Shown: positions 9,465 through 20,094, counted from the first letter of the stretch. The stretch: 64,000 nt of DNA from Hymenobacter lapidiphilus (GCF_013377885.1 NZ_JABKAU010000001.1:183978-247977); one strand, 5' to 3'. Program-made: numbers and translations. The notes: generated by a model from the sequence alone, not told the origin.

Positions 9465-10103
9465 CTAGGGAATATCGAGGTACTTATGGGTCTGCAAGGA
9501 CACCTGCCAGCGCGGGTTAGCCTTCACGTACTCCACAATAAGCGGGGTCATGCGGTCGGCCTTACTCCACTCGGGCTGCAGGTAAAGGCGGCACTCGGGC
9601 CCTACCTGTGCGGCATGCTCTTCGGCCCAGGCAAAGTCGCTTTTATTGAACACCACAATTTTCAGCTCGTGTGCCGCGGCCAGCACCGCAGGCAGCGGCG
9701 CCTTGAACTTCTTAGGCGATACGCAAATCCAGTTCCAGTTTCCGCTGAGTGGGTAGGCGCCGCTGGTTTCAATCCAGGTTTGGCAGCCGGCCTGCTGCAA
9801 CGCGGCCGTAAGCGGGCCCAACTCGTGCATAAGCGGCTCGCCCCCGGTTACCACCACATTGCGGCCCGGATGCGCCGTTACAGCCATTACCAGGTCGGTA
9901 AGGGCGTGGCGCGGGTGGGCATCCAGGGGCCACGACTCCTTCACATCGCACCATACGCAGCCCACGTCGCAGCCACCGAGGCGGATGAAGTAGGCAGCGC
10001 GGCCGGTGTTGTAGCCTTCGCCCTGAATGGTATAAAATTGCTCCATCACGGGCAGCGAAGTGCCGGCCGGCGTAGCTGGAGTAAGCGGAAGTTGGTGTAG
10101 CAA
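9465..10103 (-). CDS. queE: 7-carboxy-7-deazaguanine synthase QueE (radical SAM)
   Basis: QueE converts carboxytetrahydropterin to 7-carboxy-7-deazaguanine in queuosine synthesis. The SAM-radical cluster motif is CDVGCVWC (CxxxCxxC). Further family phrases are FYTIQGEGYNTGRAA, VVTGGEPL and ETSG. No ATG lies before the conserved LPVMEQFYTIQGEG, so a non-ATG start is needed. The TTG at 10103 has AGAAGG 9 nt upstream and is chosen here; another TTG at 10130 is in frame. The other queuosine genes are not in the window. The stop lies 26 bp from the start of the preceding protein on the same strand, so the two may be cotranscribed. Confidence 0.9.
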   Translation of the reverse strand: MLHQLPLTPATPAGTSLPVMEQFYTIQGEGYNTGRAAYFIRLGGCDVGCVWCDVKESWPLDAHPRHALTDLVMAVTAHPGRNVVVTGGEPLMHELGPLTAALQQAGCQTWIETSGAYPLSGNWNWICVSPKKFKAPLPAVLAAAHELKIVVFNKSDFAWAEEHAAQVGPECRLYLQPEWSKADRMTPLIVEYVKANPRWQVSLQTHKYLDIP

Positions 10104-10272
10104 AATGGGTAACCTTCTGAAAAAAAACAAGTCGGGCCGCCGGGAAATCCAACTACCGCAGTAATTGGTGCTTTTCCCGGCAGACCGACTTTAAAAGTAC
10201 TACAACGTGCCTGATTCTGAAAGCCCGGGCAAGACTAATTGGACTTTAGAGTTTTACATGCCCGGTCCTCGA

Positions 10273-11178
10273 CTAATACACCTCCCCTTTTGCGGCTCGC
10301 AGCGTGTTCAGCAGTAGCATGGCGATGGTCATGGGGCCAACGCCACCGGGTACAGGCGTGATATAAGAGGCCAACGGGGCGACCTGCTCGAAGTTCACAT
10401 CGCCCTTCAGCGCCCAGCCAGCCTTCCGACTGGCGTCCTCTACCCTGGTTGTGCCCACGTCAATCACTACTGCGCCGGGCTTTACCATGTCGGCCGTTAC
10501 AAAGCCGGGGCGGCCCAGGGCAGCTACCAGAATATCAGCCGTGCGGGCTATTTCGGGCAGGTTCTGGGTACGCGAGTGGCATAAAGTAACGGTGCAGTTG
10601 CCGGGCTCCAGGTTCTTGGCCAGCAAGATGCTAACCGGTGTGCCCACGATGTTGGAGCGGCCGATAACCACGCAGTGTTTACCGTCGGTGGGCAACTCGT
10701 AGCGGCGCAGCAGCTCCACAATACCCGAGGGCGTGGCCGGTAGCAATGCCGGCAACCCGGCCACCATCCGCCCGATATTCATCGGGTGGAAGCCATCCAC
10801 GTCCTTCTCAGGACGCACGGCCTCAATCACCTTGTTGGTGTCGATGTGGGAAGGTAGCGGCAGCTGCACAATGAAGCCGTCGATTTGCGGGTCCTCGTTC
10901 AGCTCGGCCACCTTGGCCAGCAGCTCGGCCTCCGTGATGCTGTCTTCGTAGCGGAGCAGCGTGCTCTCGAAACCGACCCGCTCGCAGGCCAGCACCTTGT
11001 TGCGCACGTAGGTTTCCGAGCCGCCGTCGTGGCCCACCAGAATGGCGGCCAGGTGAGGGGTTTTGTGGCCGGCCGCCTTACGGGCAGCAACTTCGGCCGC
11101 AATTTCAACTTTGATGTCCTCGGCGGTTTGCTTGCCGTCGATGAGGCGGTAGGTTGTGGCGTCGGGGGCGGTCGTCAT
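10273..11178 (-). CDS. folD: Bifunctional methylenetetrahydrofolate dehydrogenase / cyclohydrolase
   Basis: FolD interconverts methylene-, methenyl- and formyl-tetrahydrofolate in one-carbon metabolism. The 301 residues include the catalytic Lys in the ETYVRNK motif, the substrate loop [20 protein letters not shown], and the Rossmann segment [12 protein letters not shown], and end at [12 protein letters not shown]. The gene lies downstream of a small unknown gene (18 bp gap) and of lepA on the same strand. Between them stands a lepA terminator, so transcription probably restarts near 11420-11460. Confidence 0.96.
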   Translation of the reverse strand: MTTAPDATTYRLIDGKQTAEDIKVEIAAEVAARKAAGHKTPHLAAILVGHDGGSETYVRNKVLACERVGFESTLLRYEDSITEAELLAKVAELNEDPQIDGFIVQLPLPSHIDTNKVIEAVRPEKDVDGFHPMNIGRMVAGLPALLPATPSGIVELLRRYELPTDGKHCVVIGRSNIVGTPVSILLAKNLEPGNCTVTLCHSRTQNLPEIARTADILVAALGRPGFVTADMVKPGAVVIDVGTTRVEDASRKAGWALKGDVNFEQVAPLASYITPVPGGVGPMTIAMLLLNTLRAAKGEVY

Positions 11179-11196
11179 GCAGCAGGCAGGGGTTGG

Positions 11197-11412
11197 TTAG
11201 GCAGAAGGCTTATCAACAGCAGTGGCAGCCGGCGAAGATTCGGCGGCAACCGACGCTTCATAAGCCGTAATGGCTTCGGCACCGGCGGCGAGCAGGGCTT
11301 TTTCCATCACCGGCCAGTCGTCGCGCCAGCGAAATTTACGCTCCTGGCCCCGGCGGATTTTCTCCAGCTGGTCGTAGCTGCGACAATTCTTTACGAGGTG
11401 ATGATCAGACAT
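11197..11412 (-). CDS. Small protein of unknown function upstream of folD
   Basis: From the ATG at 11412 it encodes 71 residues: a basic, Trp-containing N-terminal half (MSDHHLVKNCRSYDQLEKIRRG followed by KFRWRDDW) and an Ala/Ser-rich tail. It is 18 bp upstream of folD and in the same direction, so it is likely cotranscribed. The longer frame starting at 11508 runs back through the lepA terminator and is rejected. No family is recognised. Confidence 0.65.
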   Translation of the reverse strand: MSDHHLVKNCRSYDQLEKIRRGQERKFRWRDDWPVMEKALLAAGAEAITAYEASVAAESSPAATAVDKPSA

Positions 11413-11476
11413 GGTATGAGGGAAAGCAACACACGCCCGGTTAAGAAGTGCATCAGGTGAAAATGATTGTGTACGC

Positions 11477-11505
11477 AAAAAAACGCGCCTGTGGCAGGCG
11501 CGTTT
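11477..11505 (-). terminator. Intrinsic terminator of lepA
   Basis: On the minus strand a perfect 11-base stem, AAACGCGCCTG with its complement, has a 3-base loop and is followed by a T7 run. It sits 6 bp past the lepA stop. Confidence 0.9.
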
Positions 11506-11511
11506 CACTTA

Positions 11512-13299
11512 TCAGTCAAGCTTCAGAACGGCCAGGAAGGCCTCTTGTGGTATCTCAACGGAGCCAACCTGACGCATGCGCTTCTTGCCTTCCTTCTGCT
11601 TTTCGAGCAGCTTACGCTTGCGGCTGATGTCGCCACCGTAGCACTTGGCAATTACGTTTTTGCGCAGGGCTTTCACCGTTTCGCGGGATATGATTTTCTG
11701 GCCAATACTGGCCTGGATGGCAATTTCGAATTGCTGGCGGGGCAGCAGCTCGCGCAGTTTTTCGCACAGGCGGCGGCCCCACTCGTAGCTCTTACTGCGG
11801 TGTACAATAGCCGACAGCGCATCGACCTTCTCGCCGTTGAGCATGATGTCGAGCTTCACCATGTCCGACTCGCGGAAGCCGATCAGCTCGTAGTCGAGCG
11901 AGGCGTAGCCGCGGCTGATGGTTTTGAGCTTGTCGAAGAAGTCGAACACGATTTCCGACAGCGGCAGCTCAAACGTCATTTCCACCCGCTCGGAAGTCAG
12001 GTAGCTCTGGCCTTTGATAACGCCGCGCTTTTCCATGCACAGCGTGATGATGGGACCCACGTAATCGGCGGCCGTGATGATCTGGGCCTTGATGAAGGGC
12101 TCCTCGATGTACTTGATCATGTTCGGCTCGGGCATTTCGCTCGGCGCGTTGATGGTCAGCAGCTGGTCTTTGGTGCCGGTTGCGTGGAACTGCACGCTGG
12201 GCACGGTGGTAATCACTGTCATGTTGAACTCGCGCTCCAAGCGCTCCTGCACGATTTCCATGTGCAGCATGCCCAGGAAACCGCACCGGAAGCCGAAGCC
12301 CAGGGCCACCGACGTTTCGGGCTCCCAGACCAGCGAAGCGTCGTTGAGCTGGAGCTTTTCCATGCACGAGCGCAGCTCTTCGTACTCGGTGGTATCGACG
12401 GGGTAAATACCGGCGAAAACCATCGGCTTCACATCGGCAAAGCCTTTAATGGCTTCCTTAGTGGGGTTGGCGACGTGGGTAATCGTGTCGCCCACTTTCA
12501 CTTCGCGGGCTTCTTTGATGCCCGAGATGAGGTAGCCCACGTTGCCGGCGCCCATTTCCTGGCGGGGTTCCTGGTTGAGGCCCAAAATGCCAATTTCATC
12601 GGCCCCGTACTCCTTGCCGGTGGCCATAAAGCGGAGCTTGTCGCCCTTGCGCATGGTGCCGTTCTTGATGCGGAACAGTACCTCAATACCGCGGTAGGAG
12701 TTGAAAACAGAGTCGAAAATAAGGGCTTGGAGCGGGGCTTCGGGGTCGCCTTTGGGAGCCGGCACCCGCTCGATGATGGCGTTGAGGATGCCTTCGATGC
12801 CGAGGCCGGTTTTGCCGGAAGCGTGCAGGATGTCTTCGTACTCGCAGCCGATGAGGTCCACGATTTCGTCGCTCACCTCCTCGGGCATCGCGTGGGGCAG
12901 GTCGATTTTGTTGAGGACGGGGATAATTTCCAGGTCGGCCCCGATGGCGAGGTAGAGGTTGGAAATTGTCTGGGCCTCGATGCCCTGAGAGGCATCCACG
13001 ATGAGCAGTGCGCCTTCGCAGGCGGCAATGCTGCGGCTTACTTCGTAGCTGAAATCGACGTGGCCGGGGGTGTCAATCAGGTTGAGCGTGTAGATTTCCC
13101 CTTTGTAGGGATACTGCATCTGAATGGCGTGGCTCTTGATAGTGATGCCTCGCTCCCGCTCCAGATCCATATTGTCGAGCAGCTGAGCCTGCATGTCGCG
13201 CTTGGCCACGGTGCTCGTGAATTCGAGCAGGCGGTCGGCGAGCGTGCTTTTGCCGTGGTCGATGTGGGCAATGATGCAGAAATTGCGGATGTTCTTCAC
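11512..13299 (-). CDS. lepA: Elongation factor 4 (LepA)
   Basis: This ribosome-associated translational GTPase back-translocates or remodels stalled ribosomes. It is 595 residues, the family's standard length. The G motifs are G1 AHIDHGKST, the G2-region phrase [11 protein letters not shown]3 [12 protein letters not shown] and G4 NKIDLP. The C-terminal domain specific to LepA ([17 protein letters not shown]) is intact. A large open frame lies antisense to it (11467-13401) but is only a codon-bias shadow. The gene has its own terminator. Confidence 0.98.
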   Translation of the reverse strand: MKNIRNFCIIAHIDHGKSTLADRLLEFTSTVAKRDMQAQLLDNMDLERERGITIKSHAIQMQYPYKGEIYTLNLIDTPGHVDFSYEVSRSIAACEGALLIVDASQGIEAQTISNLYLAIGADLEIIPVLNKIDLPHAMPEEVSDEIVDLIGCEYEDILHASGKTGLGIEGILNAIIERVPAPKGDPEAPLQALIFDSVFNSYRGIEVLFRIKNGTMRKGDKLRFMATGKEYGADEIGILGLNQEPRQEMGAGNVGYLISGIKEAREVKVGDTITHVANPTKEAIKGFADVKPMVFAGIYPVDTTEYEELRSCMEKLQLNDASLVWEPETSVALGFGFRCGFLGMLHMEIVQERLEREFNMTVITTVPSVQFHATGTKDQLLTINAPSEMPEPNMIKYIEEPFIKAQIITAADYVGPIITLCMEKRGVIKGQSYLTSERVEMTFELPLSEIVFDFFDKLKTISRGYASLDYELIGFRESDMVKLDIMLNGEKVDALSAIVHRSKSYEWGRRLCEKLRELLPRQQFEIAIQASIGQKIISRETVKALRKNVIAKCYGGDISRKRKLLEKQKEGKKRMRQVGSVEIPQEAFLAVLKLD

Positions 13300-13634
13300 A
13301 GAGGGCAGTTTTTTCTAGGTTCAAAGGTACGCAACACCGCCCGGATATGCTACCCGGCCGCAGCTGCAACAGGCTCTACGCACAGTTCGGCCGGTACGTA
13401 GAGCCTGTTTTCCCCGTTTAATTTCAGTTCTTCAGCACCTGCGCACACCTATCCTGCTTTGCAGCAGGCGTGCATAGGCCTCGGCCATTACGCTTCAGTT
13501 GCTCCCCTCAATTTGGTTTGATGATGGCCGTCGCTGAACACGACGAACGGCCCGGCCGCCGCTAACTCCGGGTAAACCAATCCGTCCTTCTGTGCTTATA
13601 CCTGCGTACAACCTCACTCACCAAAACCGTTCTC
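13300..13634. other. Gene-free stretch with one inverted repeat
   Basis: This divergent gap between lepA and the GlcG-like gene must hold both promoters, but no convincing TAnnTTTG box was seen. The only clear structure is a pair of 13-base arms AACAGGCTCTACG / CGTAGAGCCTGTT at 13368-13380 and 13397-13409, followed on the plus strand by TTCCCCG. It could be a hairpin in a leader or a remnant of an intergenic repeat. Nothing else was recognised. Confidence 0.5.
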
Positions 13635-14036
13635 ATGAGCTCTATTAACCTCCAACAAGCCCAGCAGATTATTGAAGCCGCCCGCCAGAAGTCGCAGGAA
13701 ATGGGCGTAAAAATGAACATTGCCGTGGTCGATGCCGGAGCCAACCTCGTGGCGTTTGCACGCATGGATGGGGCATGGCTCGGCTCGCTCGACATCTCCA
13801 TCAAGAAAGCCAAAACGGCCCGCTTCTTCGATATGCCCACCGGCGACATTGGTGGCCTGTCGCAGCCCGGCGGCTCGCTCTTCGGCATTGAGCACTCCAA
13901 CAGCGGCCTCATTACGTTCCCCGGCGGCATTCCGCTCAAGCAGGGCGATGAAATCGTGGGCGCCATTGGCGTGTCGGGCGACTCAGTAGAGAACGACCAC
14001 ATCGTGGCCGAAGCCGGCATGAAGGCGCTGAAGTAG
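13635..14036 (+). CDS. GlcG/HbpS-family (DUF336) protein
   Basis: The 133-residue protein is typical of the GlcG/HbpS family: [27 protein letters not shown]-like [28 protein letters not shown], and the end [15 protein letters not shown]. HbpS homologues bind haem or cobalamin, and GlcG is found with glycolate genes, but ligand and role are not clear from sequence. No signal peptide, so probably cytosolic. The formaldehyde dehydrogenase gene follows after a hairpin, so the two are likely separate transcripts. Confidence 0.88.
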   Translation: MSSINLQQAQQIIEAARQKSQEMGVKMNIAVVDAGANLVAFARMDGAWLGSLDISIKKAKTARFFDMPTGDIGGLSQPGGSLFGIEHSNSGLITFPGGIPLKQGDEIVGAIGVSGDSVENDHIVAEAGMKALK

Positions 14037-14100
14037 CCGGTTGCGGCCGGCCCGCCTTGGTGCCGCCGCAAACCTTACGACTCCAATCGTCCTTGTATTG

Positions 14101-14147
14101 AAACACCAAACGGCGGTCTTCCTTTATGGTGAAGGCTGCCGTTTGGC
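14101..14147 (+). terminator. Hairpin after the GlcG-like gene
   Basis: CCAAACGGC at 14106-14114 pairs with GCCGTTTGG at 14137-14145, extended by partial pairing inside, and is followed by CGTTT. It lies 65 bp past the stop and 40 bp before the next ATG. Confidence 0.55.
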
Positions 14148-14185
14148 GTTTCGCACTTTATCTACCACTCCCAAAACCCACTAGT

Positions 14186-15418
14186 ATGGCTAACAACAGA
14201 GGCGTAGTTTATCTGGAACCCGGCAAAGTAGCCGTTCAGGATATCGACTTTCCGGAGCTGAAAAATCCGAAAGGCAAGAAAATCACGCACGGCGTGATTC
14301 TTAAAGTAGTATCGACCAATATCTGCGGCTCGGACCAGCACATGGTGCGCGGCCGGACCACGGCGCCGGCCGGCCTGATATTGGGCCACGAGATAACCGG
14401 CGAAGTGATTGAAGCGGGCGCCGATGTGGAGTTCCTCAAGAAAGGCGACCTGGTATCGGTGCCGTTTAATGTGGCCTGCGGCCGCTGCCGCACCTGCAAA
14501 GAGATGAAAACCGGCATCTGTTTGAGCGTGAACGAGGGCCGCGCCGGTGGCGCCTACGGCTACGTGGACATGGGCGGTTGGATTGGCGGGCAGGCCGAAT
14601 ATGTGATGGTGCCCTACGCTGATTTCAACCTGCTCCGGTTCCCGAACAAGGACCAGGCGATGGAGAAAATACGCGACCTAACCATGCTGAGCGACATTTT
14701 CCCGACGGGTTTCCACGGGGCGGTGAAGGCCGGCGTGGGCCCGGGCACCACCGTGTACATTGCCGGCGCCGGCCCGGTGGGGCTGGCCGCGGCGGCTTCG
14801 GCCCAGCTGCTGGGCGCGGCCGTGGTAATTGTGGGCGACATGAACAAGGCCCGCCTCGCGCACGCCCGCTCGTTCGGCTGCGAAACCGTGGACCTGACGC
14901 TCGACGCGACCCTGACCGAGCAGATTACCCAGATTCTAGGCGTGCCGGAAATCGACTGCGCCGTTGACTGCGTGGGTTTCGAGGCCAGCGGCCACGGCAC
15001 CGACTCGAAGAAGGAAGTGCCGGCGGCCGTGCTCAACTCGCTTATGGAAATAACCCGCGCCGGGGGCTCCATCGGCATCCCCGGCCTCTACGTAACCGAA
15101 GACCCAGGTGCTGAGGATAAGGCGGCTCAGAAAGGCAGCCTCTCCATCCGGTTCGGGCTGGGCTGGGCTAAAAGCCACTCGTTCCATACGGGCCAGACGC
15201 CCGTAATGAGCTACAACCGCCAGCTCATGCAGGCCATTCTGTACGACAAGGTGCAGATTGCCAAGGCCGTAAATGTGGAGGTCATCAGCCTCGACGATGC
15301 GCCCCGCGGCTACGAGGAGTTCGACAGCGGCGTGGCCAAGAAGTTCGTTATCAACCCCCACAACCTGATTCCGGACGTGAAGCCCAAGGCTAAAACGAAG
15401 GAGCCGGTGGAGGCGTAA
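14186..15418 (+). CDS. fdhA: Glutathione-independent formaldehyde dehydrogenase (zinc MDR family)
   Basis: The 410-residue medium-chain dehydrogenase oxidises formaldehyde (or dismutates it) with tightly bound NAD. The catalytic zinc ligands lie in STNICGSDQHMVRG and LGHE. The structural zinc loop is CGRCRTCKEMKTGIC, and the Rossmann motif is GAGPVGL. The long insertion and the phrase CVGFEASGHG are typical of the Pseudomonas-type enzyme. The ATG at 14186 starts the usual MANNRGVVYLEPGKV; the in-frame ATG at 14126 lies within the upstream hairpin. It may protect against formaldehyde from demethylation reactions. A terminator follows. Confidence 0.93.
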   Translation: MANNRGVVYLEPGKVAVQDIDFPELKNPKGKKITHGVILKVVSTNICGSDQHMVRGRTTAPAGLILGHEITGEVIEAGADVEFLKKGDLVSVPFNVACGRCRTCKEMKTGICLSVNEGRAGGAYGYVDMGGWIGGQAEYVMVPYADFNLLRFPNKDQAMEKIRDLTMLSDIFPTGFHGAVKAGVGPGTTVYIAGAGPVGLAAAASAQLLGAAVVIVGDMNKARLAHARSFGCETVDLTLDATLTEQITQILGVPEIDCAVDCVGFEASGHGTDSKKEVPAAVLNSLMEITRAGGSIGIPGLYVTEDPGAEDKAAQKGSLSIRFGLGWAKSHSFHTGQTPVMSYNRQLMQAILYDKVQIAKAVNVEVISLDDAPRGYEEFDSGVAKKFVINPHNLIPDVKPKAKTKEPVEA

Positions 15419-15438
15419 GCGCTGTTTGGTTTACATGG

Positions 15439-15473
15439 AAATGCTCCGGCGGATTCGTCGGGGCATTTTTTTG
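15439..15473 (+). terminator. Intrinsic terminator of fdhA
   Basis: AATGCTCCGGCG and CGTCGGGGCATT form a stem with two G-T type mismatches, followed directly by T7. It lies 20 bp past the stop codon. Confidence 0.85.
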
Positions 15474-15508
15474 TGTCTTTAGAGTTCACAGAGAGGAGCC
15501 GCTAGCCT

Positions 15509-15600
15509 GTAGCGCGAAGCTCCAGCTTCGCGTATCGTTGCTGACTATAGAACCACCTGTAAGCGTGCTGCGAAACGCGAAGCCGGAGCTTCGCGCTACA
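15509..15600. repeat. Intergenic inverted repeat, GCGCGAAGC family, copy 1
   Basis: Arms 15509-15534 and 15575-15600 are 26 bases with one mismatch. The outer end is TGTAGCGCGAAGCT and the loop is 40 bases. The family recurs at 31832-31911 with the same outer sequence, and a lone half arm is at 30167-30182. Confidence 0.8.
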
Positions 15601-15665
15601 TCTCAAGTGCGTAAGCGCTGGCTACTACACTGCTTCGGCAGCGTCTTCTGCAGCCATAGCTGTTA

Positions 15666-16418
15666 TTACCGTTCGTTGAATGCTCGCATATATCCTGCCC
15701 GCAGAACAAGCATTAGGTAGAAGAACAGCAGCGCAGCGGGAATCGTCAGATGGTCGCCATCGATAACAGTGAATATAGTATAAAGGGCAGTAAACATGAG
15801 TGGTAAGAACAGCACCGCATCGATCAGCACGGTCGGCCAAGAGTTGTATTCGGGCTTCTCAAACAGTAGTGCGGGCAGGCGCGCCGGCCACAAAGCGAGC
15901 AGAAATACCGCATTGCTGGCGAGCCAGCCTCCAAACAAGGCTATCTGCCCATACATCAGTGGAATGGCAGTAGTATCGGCCATGGGCCGGAAGTCGCCGC
16001 GCAGGCTCCGGTAATGGTAGTACCAGTAAAGGGCGGCAAACAACAAAGCCCAGCCGGCGTTCAGCCAGATAACAAACGCACTTTCACCAACGGTTTTTAT
16101 CCGCCGGAAACGTGTCCAGGTTTGTACCCGGTTGGCGCGTAGAAACAACAGAATCGTGAGGCTGCTGATAGCTACGCCAGAGCCGAAATCGAGCCAGGAG
16201 TTGCGGCTGGTGCGCCAAGCTTCTTCGGTTGCGTAGTAGGCTTTTCGGGCTTCTGCTGCATTACCTGAACTGTACTCCGGCTGCAGGGCGTACAAGTCAT
16301 TGGCACTCTTGCCGGGTATGAAGGCCGGCATAAAAAACCCCATCAGCCAAGCAAGTAATCCGAGCAGTAGTAAGCTTGCGCATATCGTCTGCAAATTCCG
16401 GGTCATTCGTTTCGGCAT
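15666..16418 (-). CDS. Multi-pass membrane protein of unknown function
   Basis: The 250-residue protein has about six hydrophobic segments: residues 12-32 ([19 protein letters not shown]), a hydrophobic stretch near 80-95, one near 120-137 ([10 protein letters not shown]), one near 155-177, and two near 200-243. A soluble loop lies between the first two. There is no recognisable domain or catalytic motif. It is divergent from icmF, whose promoter lies only 18 bp beyond this start. Confidence 0.7.
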   Translation of the reverse strand: MPKRMTRNLQTICASLLLLGLLAWLMGFFMPAFIPGKSANDLYALQPEYSSGNAAEARKAYYATEEAWRTSRNSWLDFGSGVAISSLTILLFLRANRVQTWTRFRRIKTVGESAFVIWLNAGWALLFAALYWYYHYRSLRGDFRPMADTTAIPLMYGQIALFGGWLASNAVFLLALWPARLPALLFEKPEYNSWPTVLIDAVLFLPLMFTALYTIFTVIDGDHLTIPAALLFFYLMLVLRAGYMRAFNER

Positions 16419-16436
16419 GGCGTAAAACTACCGTGT

Positions 16437-16464
16437 TTGAGTAAATGCCGACCTGCTACTTTTG
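16437..16464 (+). promoter_or_regulatory. icmF promoter
   Basis: TTTG at 16436-16439 and TACTTTTG at 16457-16464 are separated by 17 bp, a full Bacteroidota -33/-7 pair. It implies a leader of about 85 nt and rules out the in-frame upstream start at 16437. Confidence 0.65.
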
Positions 16465-16556
16465 CGCATTACCTCCGGTTTCGGGCGCTTGCAACGCGCC
16501 CTCGCCGCCTGTTTCGTACCTTAGCCCTACCAAAACCCACCCAACTGCCCCCCGAT

Positions 16557-19500
16557 ATGCAAGCTCCCGTAGCGCCTTATAAACCTAAAAATCACGTCCG
16601 CATTGTAACGGCCGCCGCGCTGTTCGATGGGCACGATGCCGCCATCAACATCATGCGCCGCATCATCCAGAGCAGCGGCGCCGAAGTTATCCACCTGGGC
16701 CACAACCGCTCGGTGCAGGAAATCGTGGATTGCGCCATTCAAGAGGATGCCCAGGCCATTGCCATTACCTCCTACCAGGGCGGCCACAACGAGTATTTTA
16801 AGTACATGCACGATTTGCTGAAGGAGCGGGGCGCGGGCCACATCAAGCTCTTCGGCGGCGGCGGCGGCGTGATTCTGCCCTCCGAAATCGAGGACCTGAT
16901 GGCCCACGGCGTCACCCGCATTTACTCGCCCGACGACGGCCGCGCCATGGGCCTGCAAGGGATGATCAACGACCTGCTCGAACAGGCCGACTTCCCGACC
17001 GGCCAGAACCTCAACGGCGAGGCCGACCACCTCAAAGACAAGAACGCCCGCGACATTGGCCGCCTGATTTCGGCCGCCGAAAACTTCCCCGAGGAGTTTA
17101 AAAAAGCTTTTAGCCATCAGCTGTTAGCTGATAGCTCTCCAACCGCTGATAAGGACGGAAAGCTAACAGCTAACAGCTCTCAGCTAACAGCTCCAATATT
17201 AGGCATCACCGGCACGGGCGGCGCGGGCAAGTCGAGCCTGGTGGATGAGCTGGTGCGGCGGTTTCTGATGGACTTCCCCGAGAAGACCATTGCCATCATT
17301 TCGGTGGACCCGAGCAAGCGTAAAACCGGCGGGGCGCTGCTGGGCGACCGAATCCGGATGAACGCCATCAACAGCCCCCGGGTGTACATGCGCAGCCTGG
17401 CGACGCGCCAGAGCAACCTAGCCCTGAGCAAATACGTGCAGGATGCCGTGGATGTGGTGCGGGCCGCCGACTTCGACCTGATTATCCTCGAAACGTCCGG
17501 TATTGGTCAGTCCGACACCGAAATCATCGAGCACTCCGACGCCAGCCTCTACGTGATGACGCCCGAGTACGGCGCGGCCACCCAGCTGGAGAAAATCGAC
17601 ATGCTCGATTTCGCCGACGTCATTGCCCTCAATAAGTTCGACAAGCGGGGCGCCCTGGACGCGTTGCGCGACGTGCGCAAGCAGTACCAGCGCAACCACG
17701 GCCTCTGGGACAAGCAGACCGATACCATGCCGGTCTTCGGCACCATCGCTTCGCAGTTCAACGACCCGGGCATGAACCGGCTGTACCGCGCCGTGCTGGC
17801 CACCATGGAGGAGCGCACCGGCCACGCCTTCGCCTCGAAGCTCGAAACTTCGGTCGAGGACTCCGAGAAGATTTACATCATTCCGCCGCATCGCACGCGG
17901 TACCTTTCCGAAATAGCCGAAACCAACCGCCAGTATGACCAGTGGGTTCAAAAACAGTCTGCCACAGCGCAGCAGCTCTATGGAATCCGACAAGCCGTCG
18001 GAGCCGTTGAAAGCCTCGCCGGAAACAGTGCCGGAGCAATTGGTAGTGGCGGCGGCGCAAGCCCTGCCGGAGTCGAGCCCGGAACACTCGTGGCCGGCCT
18101 GGAGAGCACCTTCGAGGAGGTCAAGCTTCGGCTGGACGGGCAGAACTGGAAGCTCCTGGAGAACTGGTCGCAAACGGTAGCCGCCTATAAGGCTCCCGAG
18201 TTCGTGTTCAAGGTACGCGACAAGGAGCTACGCCTCCAGACGCACACCCAGAGCCTTTCGGGCACCCAGATTCCCAAAGTGAGCCTGCCGCGCTACACGG
18301 CCTGGGGCGACCTGCTGCGCTGGCAGCTCCAGGAAAACGTGCCCGGCGAGTTCCCGTACACGGCCGGCGTGTTCCCCTTCAAGCGTGAGGGCGAAGACCC
18401 CACCCGCATGTTTGCCGGCGAAGGCGGCCCCGAGCGCACCAACCGCCGCTTCCACTACGTGAGCATGGGCCTGCCCGCCAAGCGCCTCAGCACGGCCTTC
18501 GACTCGGTGACGCTCTACGGCGAAGATCCCGACCATCGGCCCGACATCTACGGCAAAATCGGCAACGCCGGCGTGAGCATTGCCTGCCTCGACGATGCCA
18601 AGAAGCTCTACTCGGGCTTCAACCTGGCTAACCCCAGCACGTCGGTGTCCATGACTATCAACGGGCCGGCCGCTACCATTGCCGCCTTCTTCATGAACGC
18701 CGCCGTTGACCAGCAGTGCGAACTCTATATTAAGGAGCACGGCCTGGAAGACGAGGTCAGCCAGAAAATCGACGCTATATACACGCAGTACGGCCAGCCC
18801 CGCCCCCACTACCAGGGCCCCCTGCCCGAGGGCAACGACGGCCTCGGCCTGCTGCTGCTCGGCGTAACCGGCGACCAGGTGCTGCCCGCCGACGTGTACG
18901 CGTCCATCAAAACCCGCACCCTCACGCAGGTGCGCGGCACGGTGCAGGCCGATATTCTCAAGGAAGACCAGGCCCAGAACACCTGCATCTTCTCCACCGA
19001 ATTTGCGTTGCGCCTCATGGGCGATGTGCAGCAGTACTTCATCGACGAGAAGGTCCGCAACTTCTACTCGGTGTCGATTTCGGGCTACCACATTGCCGAG
19101 GCCGGCGCTAACCCCATCACCCAGCTGGCCCTCACGCTGAGCAACGGCTTCACGTTCGTGGAGTACTACGTGAGCCGGGGCATGGACGTGAACGACTTCG
19201 CGCCCAACCTCTCGTTCTTCTTCTCCAACGGCATCGACCCCGAGTACGCCGTGATTGGCCGGGTGGCCCGCCGCATCTGGGCCAAGGCCATGAAGCTGAA
19301 GTACGGCGCCAACGCCCGCTCGCAGATGCTGAAGTACCACATCCAGACCAGCGGCCGGAGCCTGCACGCCCAGGAAATCGACTTCAACGACATCCGCACC
19401 ACCCTGCAGGCCCTGTACGCCATCTACGACAACTGCAACAGCCTGCACACCAACGCCTACGATGAGGCCATTACCACGCCCACCGAGGAATCGGTGCGCC

Positions 19501-20033
19501 GGGCCATGGCCATCCAGCTCATCATCAACCGCGAGCTGGGCCTGGCCAAGAACGAAAACCCCCTCCAGGGCTCGTTCATCATCGAGGAGCTGACCGACCT
19601 GGTGGAGGAAGCCGTACTGCTCGAATTCGACCGCATTACGGAGCGCGGCGGCGTGCTCGGGGCCATGGAAACCATGTACCAGCGCGGCAAGATTCAGGAG
19701 GAGAGCATGCACTACGAGATGCTCAAGCACACGGGCGAGTACCCCATTATCGGCGTCAACACTTTCCTCTCGTCGAAGGGCTCGCCCACGGTGATACCCG
19801 CCGAGGTAATTCGGGCCACCGAGGAGGAGAAGCAGTACCAGATTACGATGCTGGAGGCCCTGCAGGCCCGCAACGCCGCCGAGGCTCCCGCGCGCCTCAA
19901 GCACCTGCAGCAAGTAGCCGTGGCCAACGGCAACCTCTTCGAGGAGCTAATGGACACCGTTAAGTTCTGCTCGCTGGGTCAGATTACGAATGCGTTGTTC
20001 GAAGTTGGCGGGCAGTATAGAAGAAATATGTAA
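16557..20033 (+). CDS. icmF: Fused isobutyryl-CoA mutase (IcmF): B12 domain, G-protein chaperone and mutase in one chain
   Basis: IcmF rearranges isobutyryl-CoA and n-butyryl-CoA (or related acyl-CoAs) using adenosylcobalamin. The order in this 1158-residue protein is a B12-binding domain (about 10-145) with [10 protein letters not shown] at residues 22-31, a MeaB/MMAA-type G domain (about 215-490) with P-loop GTGGAGKSS, a linker, and the mutase TIM barrel (about 560-1158) with [12 protein letters not shown] and PTRMFAGEG, which are IcmF-type rather than methylmalonyl-CoA mutase phrases. A hairpin repeat is inserted in frame between the B12 and G domains (residues about 186-212). Two hairpins follow the stop. 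Confidence 0.95.
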   Translation: MQAPVAPYKPKNHVRIVTAAALFDGHDAAINIMRRIIQSSGAEVIHLGHNRSVQEIVDCAIQEDAQAIAITSYQGGHNEYFKYMHDLLKERGAGHIKLFGGGGGVILPSEIEDLMAHGVTRIYSPDDGRAMGLQGMINDLLEQADFPTGQNLNGEADHLKDKNARDIGRLISAAENFPEEFKKAFSHQLLADSSPTADKDGKLTANSSQLTAPILGITGTGGAGKSSLVDELVRRFLMDFPEKTIAIISVDPSKRKTGGALLGDRIRMNAINSPRVYMRSLATRQSNLALSKYVQDAVDVVRAADFDLIILETSGIGQSDTEIIEHSDASLYVMTPEYGAATQLEKIDMLDFADVIALNKFDKRGALDALRDVRKQYQRNHGLWDKQTDTMPVFGTIASQFNDPGMNRLYRAVLATMEERTGHAFASKLETSVEDSEKIYIIPPHRTRYLSEIAETNRQYDQWVQKQSATAQQLYGIRQAVGAVESLAGNSAGAIGSGGGASPAGVEPGTLVAGLESTFEEVKLRLDGQNWKLLENWSQTVAAYKAPEFVFKVRDKELRLQTHTQSLSGTQIPKVSLPRYTAWGDLLRWQLQENVPGEFPYTAGVFPFKREGEDPTRMFAGEGGPERTNRRFHYVSMGLPAKRLSTAFDSVTLYGEDPDHRPDIYGKIGNAGVSIACLDDAKKLYSGFNLANPSTSVSMTINGPAATIAAFFMNAAVDQQCELYIKEHGLEDEVSQKIDAIYTQYGQPRPHYQGPLPEGNDGLGLLLLGVTGDQVLPADVYASIKTRTLTQVRGTVQADILKEDQAQNTCIFSTEFALRLMGDVQQYFIDEKVRNFYSVSISGYHIAEAGANPITQLALTLSNGFTFVEYYVSRGMDVNDFAPNLSFFFSNGIDPEYAVIGRVARRIWAKAMKLKYGANARSQMLKYHIQTSGRSLHAQEIDFNDIRTTLQALYAIYDNCNSLHTNAYDEAITTPTEESVRRAMAIQLIINRELGLAKNENPLQGSFIIEELTDLVEEAVLLEFDRITERGGVLGAMETMYQRGKIQEESMHYEMLKHTGEYPIIGVNTFLSSKGSPTVIPAEVIRATEEEKQYQITMLEALQARNAAEAPARLKHLQQVAVANGNLFEELMDTVKFCSLGQITNALFEVGGQYRRNM
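17112..17192. repeat. AGCTGTTAGCT-type hairpin repeat inside icmF
   Basis: The sequence contains AGCTGTTAGCTGATAGCT and, after a 24-base loop, AGCTAACAGCTAACAGCT then CTCAGCTAACAGCT. The halves are complementary in several registers, and the composition is unlike the surrounding GC-rich codons. It keeps the reading frame and encodes a low-complexity Ser/Ala/Thr/Gln/Leu linker. A similar AGCT-rich hairpin lies at 50794-50842. Confidence 0.7.
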
Positions 20034-20094
20034 GGCAAGGCATATTTCTTCTATTTAAAAAGGGTGCTATCTTGCAAGAGGTAGCACCCTTTTT
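20017..20094 (+). terminator. Tandem hairpins at and after the icmF stop
   Basis: The first hairpin has perfect 14-base arms (20017-20030 and 20041-20054, ATAGAAGAAATATG and complement), with the icmF TAA in its loop. The second (20057-20094) is a canonical terminator, AAGGGTGCTATCTT with its complement (one bulge), followed by a T run. Confidence 0.85.

Noticed and set aside
11467..13401. 644-residue open frame antisense to lepA
   Set aside because: It lies fully opposite a certain gene. High-GC codon bias keeps the opposite frame open, the composition is His/Ala/Gly/Leu-rich and no domain is seen.
16437..16556. Upstream extension of icmF to 16437
   Set aside because: The -33/-7 promoter lies within it, and the added residues have no counterpart in the IcmF family.
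18228..19913. 561-residue open frame antisense to icmF
   Set aside because: Same cause: a mirror of GC-rich codons in the mutase domain, with low-complexity composition and no start signals.
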